From Talinum fruticosum (Eukaryota; Streptophyta; Magnoliopsida; Caryophyllales; Talinaceae), in contig JAITYX010000011.1 in assembly GCA_021018815.1 (NCBI GenBank), forward strand, positions 6,710,501-6,774,500: a stretch of DNA of 64,000 nucleotides, written 5' to 3'. Below, piece by piece: positions 35,390-47,500 of this stretch; within the stretch, counting starts at the first letter, position 1; each line of letters begins with the position of its first letter. The position numbers were made by a program, and so were the translations under genes. The notes below the pieces were generated by a model. It saw only the letters and a program-made list of their open reading frames with translations, searched no databases and was not told where the DNA came from.

Positions 35390-36560
35390 AAATATCATAA
35401 GGATTCAGGCGCATTGCCCATCAAATGGATCATAATCGATTGAATAGATGAATCTGATGAATTAGTTGGTTCTTTGAGAAGCAACTGTTGATGCTTGTTT
35501 CTTGAGTAACATGATCTCCTTTTGAGTAATTGAATCTCGTCTTCTTGAACTTTTTCTTTTCTTTTTGAACTTGCTTCTTTCTTTTGTGGAGTAGGAGGCG
35601 CTTGTTGAGTCGGTGGAGTCTGTCTTAATTCCTAAGGTAGCTTTGACATTAAACTTGTCCCACCATTTGATTTTGAATTCTCTTACTAATGAGTAAGATG
35701 CGGGAGGTCCGTACTATTGAGTAATTGAGAAGCACCAACAAAAGATCCAAGGGAATCCATATTTCTTATGGAATAAAATCTCTTTGAGATCCGAACTAAT
35801 GGTGGAGGTATTTGAATAGTTAGTAAAATGTTTTTTGACCTTTTACGGCCAAATGTCTTGAAGAGACCCCATGGTTAGCCACCATTCATAGAACCAAATG
35901 GGGAATTGAAACTCGGTTCTTGTATCGAAGTTGATAAACCAGGAATGATTGAATGGTCTATAAAGGAATGTATAATACCGGGCTTTTTCATAATCAACAT
36001 AATTGTAACTCTGGTGGGTTGAATGGTTGGGAAAAGATTTAATTGCATATCTATTAGTGAATTCTTTTGCAGTGAGTACTTTAAGAATTCGTAGTTTTGA
36101 ATATGCTATTTGATTTGGATTGGTCTTGTCCGGAACATGCTCGATAATGGCAGATTTTGAATCAACTAGAATAAATTTATAAAAAGTTCTATTCTTGAGG
36201 GGATTGTCATTAATAAAGTAGCATTCAAGTATGAATGTGCTTTTGACAAAATCATTGAGTGTAGAGAGGTTTTGCGGTCGTCTAAACCTAGTGTAGACAA
36301 CATGCTCTTTGTTGGGTTTTGTAAAATATTTTGAATCACAAGAGGAATTTAATATTGATGGTTTTTCGAATTTGAAGAAACTTGAGCATAAGAAAGAGGA
36401 GGGAAATCTTGACCATGTAAGACTTGGAATGTATTTGTTGTTGGAATCGAAAATTGAGAAGGAGTAATAGGCTTGACTACATAATGACGGGGAGTTTGAA
36501 TGTTTCTTTCTTTGTCTTGACTCATATTGATAACTGAAAAGAAAGAATCATTGTTAAGGA
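35390..36560 (-). pseudogene. ORFX, unit 5 (inverted)
   Basis: Minus-strand ORFX, nearly identical to unit 4. The N-terminal stretch is open from 36,564 (MLLNNDSFFSVINMSQDKER) to 36,349. The aromatic core lies near 35,870-35,960 and the acidic C-terminus near 35,395-35,440. Broken by several frameshifts and stops. Confidence 0.7.
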
Positions 36561-38179
36561 GCATAGTAATAAAAGAGTGTTTTTTGAAGAAAGAATTTTT
36601 AGAAAATATTGAAGATACAAATTCGAATGAAATACGGTTTTCATGAATTTGGGTATGAATACCAAACCGATCAACTTTAAAAGGGTAAATTTGAGTAATG
36701 AATGGGGTTCCTAGAATGACTTCTTGACCTATATCCCGACTAGGACAAAGGTGTTCTTGAAATAATATCCTTGATTACGGACATAAACATTTGATAATTT
36801 GTATTGAACTTGTAGTGCCATCCCATTAGCACTATGAAGTCTTTCTTTAGTTTTCTCATAATATATAGATGAATTTAATCCTTCTTTAATACAATTTTGA
36901 TCTCGCTCCGCTATCGAGTAAAGCAATTGTATTGAATTCATAGTCATTATTAACTTTTAAAGTAATATACATGTACCATTTTTGATAATTTATATGGTTA
37001 ATTGTTGAAATAAATTGTTGATTAGAAGAGCTTGGAATGTCTTCTTCATTATTTGAAGAACTTGATTTATTTTCAATTAATGCTAATCTTGTTTCTAATT
37101 CTAAATCTTTAGTATGGAGAGAACATAAATTTTGATTAATTTCTTTAATTTGTTTTTTAAGATTATTGATTTCCATTTTTAAATCTTGAATATTAACTAT
37201 TTTTAAAATATTTGGAGTATCATATTTTTCAAATATTTTATTAATACTTAAACCGGGAGGAGTAGTTTTTAATAAATCTTCTTCTATTAAAATACCTTTG
37301 AGTTTTTCTAAATATTCTTTCCTTAATTCAGGATCTTGAATTTGTTCAATCAAGTCTAATAAAAATTCTTTTTCATTTTTAGTGGTATTAATCATATTTA
37401 TACACTTGTAACAAATTCTTGATGATTCATTTCTGAGGAATAATCACTTGAATTACTTTCTAATTCATAAAGATTATTATCTTCAGAATCGGAAGATGAA
37501 TTATCGGAATTAATTGGAGTATCTTTGAGTTCAAATAAAGAAATAATTTTTTTCTTTAATTTCTTGATTATCTTCACAAAATTTCATTTAATTTTTCTTT
37601 AATTTTACAATTCTTTGCATAGTGACCTATCTTGCCACATTTGAAACAAGTAGCTTTATTAGTAGTCTTGTTTTTGGAGTACTCTTTTAGGAGAATTTAT
37701 TTTATTATCATTAGTGCGATTGAATTGTTTCTTTTTATTTGTTTGATTAGCTTTTCTTTTTTGAACGAGATGGGGCAACAACTTTTGGAATACAAAAGGC
37801 TTCGCAAAAGGATCCTAGCTCCTTTCTTGTAGTTGCTTTATCTGTTGAATATCTTGCTTGTAATTTCAGTTCATTAGTATAATTATTTTGATGATATATT
37901 TTTTAATATCATCTAATTCTACTTGAGAATTATCTAGATTATTTCTTCCAACTTTAAAGGGAGAAGCTGGAATATGACCTTGATCCGTAGGGATCAAAAT
38001 TTCTTGCAAAGGTGGAGTTACGGAATAAAATATATTTCCATCTAATAACGTCCATTTTTTACTAAGATCTATATTAGTATTAATTTCTTTAATACCATGA
38101 GGATTTGGTAATTTATATTCTTGAGCAAATATGGTCCACCATGTAAAGAATAGAATATTACATCCTAATCTTTCTATTA
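36561..38179 (-). pseudogene. Pararetrovirus coat-CCHC-protease fragment, unit 5 (inverted)
   Basis: Starts abruptly in the coat region at 38,179, without movement protein or leader. It carries the same internal coat deletion junction as unit 4 (about 37,870), a CCHC knuckle at 37,607-37,648 on the minus strand, and an open stretch 36,886-37,395 covering the lysine-rich region. The protease start is broken immediately after DSGA (near 36,905, where 'gatctcgctccgct' implies an extra base). Near-identity with unit 4 indicates a recent inverted duplication. Confidence 0.82.
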
Positions 38180-38205
38180 GTGATTAAGTTCGCTACTAAA
38201 AACTT
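38180..38205. repeat. Right copy of the 26-bp direct repeat flanking the viral block
   Basis: Partner of 29,779-29,804, one mismatch. LINE 3' sequence follows. Confidence 0.8.
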
Positions 38206-38370
38206 ATAACAGAGTGAGTAATAGTTAAAGTATACAAAAAGAATATAAAAAGAATATTATTATATAGTTTTTATGGCGTATTGCCTTATGGTTAGGCCGT
38301 GTTGATGTTTTTTCTATTTTTTCCTCAATGTATTATGAAAATTAAATTTGTATTCTTATTTACGTAAAAA
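38206..38370 (+). mobile_element. LINE 3' end, continuation
   Basis: Resumes after the viral block: a typical plant LINE 3' untranslated sequence (ggttaggccgtgttgatg, then a T-rich run, 'cctcaatgtatt') with a short A run near 38,366. Confidence 0.6.
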
Positions 38371-38482
38371 AAACAAAGTAAAATGCATTCCTGAATATAC
38401 AGTTTCTTGAAATTACCAAAGCTGTTATATCGGAAAAACAAAGAAATTACTGAAATTATTTTTCCTTTTTGGCTTGATATAG

Positions 38483-38586
38483 GGCTACGTTCTTGGAAAC
38501 GCACCGACGGATAGTACGAGTGGATGACAACGCAGTAATCAAATTTGCACACGTGAATATCGTTATTATCCGATGAACTTTATGAG
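38483..38586 (+). CDS. SCPL exon 1 (of those visible)
   Basis: Acceptor ttgatatag, donor gtaatc. Encodes [12 protein letters not shown], then NAVIKFAH, then SLLSDELYE, in three different frames. The 104-base exon has two words, acGAGtgg (from 38,518) and acaCGTGaat (from 38,549), each one base longer than a CAG form. If each were CAG the exon would be 102 bases, 34 codons, open throughout and phase 0 at both ends, as the family requires. Confidence 0.8.
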
Positions 38587-41500
38587 GTAATCAATATATA
38601 TGAAATTCATCTCACTTGCAGGAGATGGTGGATTTTAGAGAATGCTTGATGAATTGTGATTTAAAAGAGCTTAAATACGATGGATGTTACTATACTTGGT
38701 CAAATAGACATGAGCCAGGGGACAAAGTTTTTTTCTAGATTGGATAGAGTGCTTGGGAATACCGAGGCAATATTAGTTTGGCAAGATGCACAAGTGGAGT
38801 TTCTACCTGAAGGTGTATCCGATCACTCCCAGCTGTGATAAATTTTTTGAGAAAATCTTGGAACATAGTCCATTCGGATTCCGTGATATGCGGATAAATA
38901 ATCCGAATTCAAACCTACCTTACATAAAAGTTGGAATCGAGTCCACCAAGGTTCTTTGATGTATTAGATTCTATCAAAGCTAAAAGACTTGCGGAGGTTT
39001 CTAAAAGGTCTACATAGATCTTAATATGGCAATATCTATGCTAAAGTGGATATATTCGAGCCAAACTACATGATGCACAAATTGCTCTTAATGACGCACT
39101 TCGATAATACAAGGCTCCAGGAGATAGAACACGGGATTAGAGCGAGAATTTAATAATGTTTTGGAAGACTCGATCCAGCTACTAAAGCATCAATGCAAGA
39201 TTGAATGAGTTGGAAATGGTGACCAATGCTCAAAAATATTTCTACCATGCTCAAACAAAGAAAGCGAGCAGAATACTTACTACAAAATAAGAGATGAAAG
39301 CTAACAAATCATAGAAGGAAAGAAACAAGTTGCGGAATGCATGGTATCCTTCCATAGGATGTTATTGGGGGAGAAACATGAGGACAGAGGATCTATACCG
39401 AGAGAATGTATACAACAATAGGCCTACTCGAATACTAAAAAACAACTCGGACTAACTGGACTTGTTGTTGTTGAAGAAATCGGGAAAGTTATGTTTAACA
39501 CCGATGGAAACAAATCCCCAAGGCCGAGATGGCTTCACAAGCAATTTCATTAAGAAAAGCTGGGAGCTATAGGGAAATAGATTGTTAATGTAGTGCAAGA
39601 CTTTCAAAATAGGGAAAACACTAACTTAGGTAAATGCTACACATCTTATAGTTATACCTAAAGTAAACTCGTCCAACTAATGGAGGAGATTTAAGACCAA
39701 TATCATGTTGCAACGTGCTATATAAATGCATTGCTAAGGTTCTCTCGTGATAAAATGAGGAAAATCCTCCCACAATTGATTAGCATGTGTCAATGTGCTT
39801 TTATCAAAGGTAGAGAATTGGCGCATAATATAATGATTTTCCAAGAGATTGTTAGGGGCTATAAGAGGAAAAGTATTAGTCTCGGATGCATCATGAAATT
39901 AGATTTGAGGAATGTTTACGACTTCATAAGTGGGGATATGTTGATGAATTTTTAAAGAGATAAAGTTTCCGATATATTTAGAAAGTGGATCTTAGCATGT
40001 ATTACTACCCCAACGTTCTCTGTCATAATTAATGGAGGTATACATGGATATTTTAGGGGGAAGGAAGGGTTGAGACAGGGTGATCCAATATCACCTTTGC
40101 TGTTTGTGTTGGCTATGGAAGGAATATCCGGACTCCTAAAAACAACGACTAGAGGCAAAAGAGTTTGCATTGTACCCTGGATATAAGAGTATGAAATTAA
40201 GTCACCTCTCCTTTGCAAATGACCTACTAGTTTTCTACAGAGTCGACGAGTAAGTCAATTGGGAAGGTAAAGGAGATAATTCAACGAGTTTGCAAAGATA
40301 TCGAGACTTAATGGTGAATTCGAGAGAATTAAGTATTGTGATTGCAAGAGTAAAAGAGGAAAGTAGACAACAATTGATATTTGAATCGGCTTTGATTAGG
40401 GAAATTACCATTTATGTACTTAAGAGTGCCTATTACATCCTCAAGACTTGCTATATTGGATTGCCAATTATTGGTGGACAACATAACCTCAAAAATTAGG
40501 ACATGGCGGAGTAGACACATGTTATATGCTTGCAAGGATTACATTGATCAATTCAGTCTTGCTAGGCATTATCATATTTTGGGGACAAGTCTTTATGTCT
40601 GCCTCAAGGGATTGTGAAAAAGATTGAAAATGTGTGTAGATGCTTCCTGTGGGAGTATGCGAGGGAAGAAAAGGAAACAATATGCACGAGAGAAGAAACA
40701 TAGGGAACTAGGGATTAAAGATTTCAAAGTATGAAATAAAGATTTGATGGTAAAACATATTTGGGCAGTGGCTAAGGAGAAAAATAATTTGTGGGTAACT
40801 TGGATCCACAGTCACCCTCTAAAAGGGATAAACTAGTGGGATTTTATACCCAAGAGGGATGTGTGTTGGTATTTCAAAAATTGTGTAAAGCGAAGACTAA
40901 AGTCGAGACTGGATGCATGGGTTGATCGATGAATATACTCCCAATCATGGATACAAGATCATGAGTGCAGAGAGGCGAACGACTTCGAGTAAGGGAAGAT
41001 AGTATGGTGTAGAAGAATAATAGCCAATCACAAAGTATTTGTATGGCTAATGTACGAGACACATTGCCACTAAGTAGCAGAGCTAGCAAGATTCACTATG
41101 ATGCTAGACAATTGTGGAGTATGTGGACAGCAAATAGAAGACCTTGAACATCTACTCTTTCATGTCATTATGCTGCTAGGGATTAGAGAGGGGATATGGA
41201 TGTCACTCAAAAACATATACAAACCTCACAACCTCAAGGACTGGCGAGAGACAAATAGTAAGAGGAAGCATGTCAAGAAGCCCAAGACGTTTCATTATCT
41301 ATCTAACAACTATATTGCGCTTTACCAAATATGGTAGGATAGAAACAAGACAATCTTTAATGGAGGGCAAGTGAATATAGATAGAGCTATTAGATGTATA
41401 TGGAAGCAGGTGGAATACAAAATTACTTTTTTGAATAGGCATAGCAAATACAAAATTGAAAAAGCTGAATTTTGTATAGATACTCAAGCCTCGTGTCTTC

Positions 41501-44500
41501 GGGGGCAATACCCTTGATGAACAAATGGTTATAGGGTGTATTGATCAACCTAATTGGGGTTGTTTGAAGGTGTAATGAAGGTCTATCTTCTTACAAAAAT
41601 ATATATACATATATGAAATTCTATGTATATAATACAAGAATACCAATAAAGTACCTGGTTGAGAAGATATGGATCTTGTTCCGATAAAGAGGAGAACACA
41701 AGTTTGAATTTCGGGAAGCGCATTTATTAGGAAGATTTTTACCTTAAACATTTGTGGTTCAAAAAGCATTACACCCTTACTCAAATCAAAAGAGCATAGG
41801 AACATAATCTTATGCGTTTTGCCACAAAAATACTTACATGTATGATCTTTCATTTAATTACTACTAATTTTTGACCCTTTTCCTAGTATGCCAAATTTAC
41901 TTGCCATGGCGACTTCACAAATGTAGATGCGAATAATACAATGTGTTTATTGGCTCTTCAAGTTATATCGGAGGTAAGTTGTTTCTTCTTTCCGATTTAG
42001 CTTTATATATATTATTACTCAACCTCTTCTCACATTATTATGGAGATCTTTAGCAATCCTTGACAGCTATGAAATTGTCCAGGTTATGGATTCAATCCAT
42101 GAAGCTTATGTCCTTGAGCCTCGTTGCAAATATGTATCCCCAAAGCCGGATCATAGAGGAGCTCGGAACCTAAAACTATATTGTCGGGTATTTCTCTCTA
42201 ATTTCGGGCTCTTCAAATACATCGATTCATGTTATTTTTGTTTATTAAGATTTGTTAGGTTGGACTGTTATCCACTGAGAGTATGGAGCTATTGTTGTAA
42301 GTAAAAAAATGTTGAAAACGATAAATTGATTATATATGGCGATGTATACACAATGTACGTTTAAATTCCACCTCATAATATTTTCCATTTACTCATGAAA
42401 ATTTATATCTAACTTTTAAATAAGCACCCCTAACTAGAATATATATACACCGATTGTACAATAGCTAGTTGGTATCCGTCCCACTTTCAGTTCAACATTA
42501 TAGGGTTCGAGTCTCGGATGTGTCCAATTCCCAATTGTAAGAATTAGGGAGTGGGAGCGTTGACTTAGCTTTGTCCTAGGTTACTTTCCCCTTTCTCTTA
42601 GGGAGTTGGTTCACTTGGGTTCCTTTAAGATAGAGGATTCAAAGAATACCCATTGCATACTATATGTATATATAGAAAAAATTGAATATAGTATATACTA
42701 GTCGTATATCTAGTCCTATAGGGACTTCAAATTTATGGAATTCATTAAAAGTATCTATACATATAGGCATTATCCAAGGACCCCATGTTCGATCCGATTA
42801 TGCTCGTTTTCCCGTGGTTGGTTTTGCATCGTAGAATGAAGATTATTTGTCCCTTTATACGTGGGCTAATGATGAAAGAGTTCGGGAGGCTCTTCACATT
42901 CGAAAGGTACATACCGACTTACCCTATTTATTGCTATAGAATTGCAAATTAAGACATGATTTGTGTGTGTGCACATTTTTTTATTAATTGGTAAATAAGC
43001 TCATCCAATGAGGACACCTTAAGTGAGGGGAGTATGGTCAAGGTAAGGGGCAAGCAAGGGAAAGAATGTTTCCCCTTGTCTCTAGTGGAATTTGAACAAA
43101 CACCTTATTGGAAGATGCGTGTTCTCTCACTAGCCTATTCTTTTGGTGATTATGGTCTTTGTATGTGTGTATGTATGTATGTGTGCGTGTGCATGTGTGT
43201 ATGTGTGTATGTGTATTTATTTCAGCACATGATAGAATTTGGTTAAATTTAGACCTTGGATGTGTTGGACCTCCATTACACCTATGAAAGAACTCTAACC
43301 GAGGAGTTGGTTCTCTGCAAAGAGCTTTTGATGCTCAAATTAGAAAGAGAACTTTTTTATGAAAGATTAGTCATTTTAATTCTCATAAAAAGCATAACTA
43401 TACAAGGTATGTATAAGAAAAGTTCCAAAACACAACTATGACCCACGTTTTCGGAAGGGTTGCCATAATTGTATGTTTGTGGTGGAGAAACAAAAACTAA
43501 CTAATAAGTTCTTCCGCCATTTCCCTATCTACATTCTTCACTTTGTTCAGCAAAGTTACTCTCAATCTAACTTGTAAATCTCGTTTGATCTTTCCAACCA
43601 ATTGTTCCACCCGATTGTTGCCCCGTCGGAAACATCTATTGCATCTCCGAAGCCATAGATGATATATACCTACTAATATATTGCATACACCACTCTCTTG
43701 ATCTTAGATCCTTTTTGTCTTCATCAATCTTCTAGTCCAATGAGACCCGGACATCGCAATACTTGCTCAGGGAACAAAGTATTTGCGTAACTTGCTGATT
43801 ATAGAAGCACCGAAAAAGAGGTGAGAAGTGTTCTTATTTTCTATCCGACAGATTGAGCATTTTAGATAGGTAAACACCTAGTATCATCAATCTCTTCTTT
43901 GTGAGCAATCTTCCTTTCATGATCAACCGAAAAGGAAGTTGTGTTTAGACAAGGCAATAGGAGACCATACTACCCTCTCGGTAAATTAATCTCTCATCGC
44001 CCCTTGAAGCTAGTCATAGCCCCTCTTAACGACATATTCTTGACCCGCTATATTTTACCACTCTCTCCCATCATAACCCCGCTTGAATTTTTTTGAGCTT
44101 GCTCGGTTTATTCTAGTACCAAGCACGAGCCGGATGAAGGTTAATAATGCCAAAAATCCACATTCTTCAAATAAGTTTCATGAATCCACTTTACCCAAAG
44201 AAAATCAACTTTCATTGTTATGACCCATATGAGTTTTCCCATGGCTACCATATTCTATGTTCCGCACCATCTTATACTCAATCCCCCACTCCTTAGGGGT
44301 ATAAACATTAGTCCAAGATACTTGTTGAGATATGAAGCCTAATAATCATGGGCTTTGATTATCAAGTTTTGTTTGCATGGGAAGAAGATGGCACGGTCAT
44401 GGAAGAAGGCGGCACCGTCATGACAATATCAGCATGGACAAGGCACAACATGAAGCAAGGGTAGGAAATTGGTAAGAACGTTGGCACGGTCAAAGCTGTT

Positions 44501-47500
44501 GTGCCAAGTCCCTAGCACGCCCATGCCAAGTTGTCTTTTGCCCAACTGCTCAATTCTTTCTTACGTTATTCATTTTTATGCTCGGGCGGTGAGTGTTGAT
44601 GTGAATTTATGTGAAGTTTAGGTTATATATTGAGGCCTAAGGACCTCCATTTTTGTATCCCAAAACACACAAAGCTTCCTCTTGTAAAAGAATATCATCT
44701 AGTGAATTGTTCGTGGTTTTTCCTGATTTGGGTTTTTTCACGTTAAAAAATCTCGTGTCTCAATTTTCTGTTTTTTACTTTTCCCTTGTTTTACTTGTTT
44801 GATTGTGGCTCTTGATCCTAACAACTGGTATCGAAGCTTAAGGTTAGTAGTCACAACAAAAAATGAAGGGTGGAAAAGCTAAGTTTGAGAGGTTCGATGG
44901 GAAGGACTTTACATTTTGAAAAATGCAAATTGAAGATTTGTTGTACCAAAAGGAGATTTATCAACTTCTTAGAGAGAAACCAGCCGAGATGTCACAAAAT
45001 GATTGGGATGTGCTCGATCGACAAACACTAGGGACAATCCGGTTGACGTTGGCGGGAAACGTAGCATTCAACATCATGGAGCAAAAACAGCGAAGATTTT
45101 CTTTGAAGCGTTATCCAACATGTATGAGATACCATTGGCAATGAACAAGGTATACCTCATACGCTACTTATTTGATCTTAAAATGCATGACTTGACTAGT
45201 GTAGTCGACCATATAAATGACTTCAACATGATTATCTCTAAGCTTGCTTCGGTTGATATTAATTTTGAGGATGAAGTGAAAGCTTTGATTTTGTTATCTT
45301 CTCTGCCTAAATCATGAGACACCATTATATCTACTGTGAGTAGTGCTAGGGGTTCTAATGCTTTTAAATATGATGAAATTCGTGATGTTATCTTGAGCGA
45401 AAGTATTTGCGAAAAGGACTTGAGTGAATTATCCGGTAATGCATTGCATGTTAGAGGTAGATGGAAACAAAGGAACAAAACAAGTCTAGGGATCGGTCAA
45501 AATCAAAGTCTAGGGGTCAGTCACAAAACCCAAAAGAGACTATGTATTGGGGATGTGTTGAAAAGGCTCACAATAAGAAAAATTGTCCTAAACCTAAGAA
45601 TAAGGGGAGGCGCAATAATTATGATGACCGTGATTCTATGAATTCCGCTGAGGATATTGGTAATGCCCTTATCTTGAGTGTAAATATTCTAATTGATTCT
45701 TGGATTCTAGACTCGGGTGCCTCATTTCATTCTTTGTCAAGTAGAGACCTTTTCTATAATTTTGTGAGTGGACACTTTGATAGGGTGTATCTTGCCAATA
45801 ATAAGTGTTTGGAAATCTTAGGAAGAGGTGATGTGAATATTAAACTCTCAAATGGGGGTTATTGGAAGTTAGAGGATGTTCAGGTACATATCGGGTTTAA
45901 CTAAGAATTTAATTTCTATGAGTCAACTAGATAAAACGGGTTATTTCACTCAATTTGGGAATGGGCGTTGGAAAATTTCAAAGGAGCTTTAGTGATTGCA
46001 ACAGGGGTAAAATCCGAGACTTTATACTCTACGGTTGGGTGCACTAATTTGCATGTTAATGCCAACAACAAATCCTCTAGTTTTGTTTTGTGGCACAATA
46101 AGCTTAGTCATATGGGTGAAAAGGGAATGAAAATCATGGTTGCTAGATGTGCTTTATCGGGGTTGATAAATGTTGAAATGGGACTTTGTGAGAGTTGTGT
46201 ACTCGGGAAACAAAAGCGGGTTAGTTTCTCCAAAGTTAGTAGAGAACCCAAGGCAAACAAGCTAGAGCTGGTTCACACCGATGTTTGGGGTCCTTCTCCC
46301 ACTCGATCTTTGGGTGGAGCTTATTACTACATCACGGTAGGAAAGTATGGGTTTATTTTCCGAAAAATAAATAAGATGTTTTTGACATTTTTTTGAGATG
46401 GAAAGCGAAGTTGAGAACCAAACATGTTTGAAGATCAAATGCTTGAGATCCGACAATGGTGGTGAATATGAGAAGCATGAATTCAAGAAATTTTGTGCAC
46501 AAGAGGGAATCCGATTGACAAGAACAATTCGGGAAAAGAAAGGGAAAATGGCATAGCCGAGAGGATGAATAGTACCCTCAATGAGAGAGCAAGGAGCATG
46601 CACATTCATGCTATGGGCGGATGCGGAAGCAGCCTATTTGATTAATCTGTGCCTTTGGGTAACAAGATACCGGGAGAGGTTTGGAGTGGTAAGGAAATCG
46701 GTTTATCCCATCTTCGTATTTTTGGTTATATTGCTTATGTTATGGTTGAGCCTAATAAAAGAGACAAAATTGATGCTAAATCTAAGAAGTATTATTTTCT
46801 AGACTATGGTGATAATATGTTTAGGTATAGAGCTTGGGATGGGAAGAAAGTGTTTAGACACACTCGACATTGTTTTCGATGAGTCTATTTTATACAAAGA
46901 TAGGCTAATTGAGAGTTCGGTTGACAAGGAAGTAATGGGAGCCGATGCGGGTGACAAAGAAGTTGTTGAAGTCTCCTTGGATGGGAGAAAAACTCATGCT
47001 AGGGCTCCACAAATTGAAGAATCGGTTGATGAACCGATCCTTGAACCAAAAACTCCTCATGAAGATGAACCCCAAACTCCTCCCACCTTGAGAAGGTCAG
47101 CACGAGTCAACAAAAGGTATATCGGCTCAAAGATACTCTCTTTCTCTTTATTATCCTTTATTGACCGATGTTGGTGAGCTAGAATCCTACACCGAGACTA
47201 TGCAAGTTAGTGATTGATCCAAGTGAGAGCAAGCTATGGATGAGGAAATGGCATCCTTGGACAAGAACAATACTTGGGTATTGATTGAATTACCGGTTGG
47301 TAAGAAAGTTTTTGCTAAATAAATGGGTGTATAGGATTAATAATGAGCCTAGTGGTCATACTAGGTACAAGGCTCGTTTGGTGGTTAAGGGGTTTTCACA
47401 AAAGAAAAGCATTGATTACACCGAAATATTTTCTCCTGTTGTGAAACTAACCACCATTAGAATTATTTTGAGCTTCGTTGCAGTTGATGATCTTTTCTTA

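Noticed and set aside
42504..42515. tRNA gene suggested by the B-box
   Set aside because: No cloverleaf or acceptor stem can be drawn; it fits a SINE head better.
43034..43246. Open frame with a Cys/Val/Tyr-rich tail
   Set aside because: Translation of the TG/TATG microsatellite and a SINE-like element.
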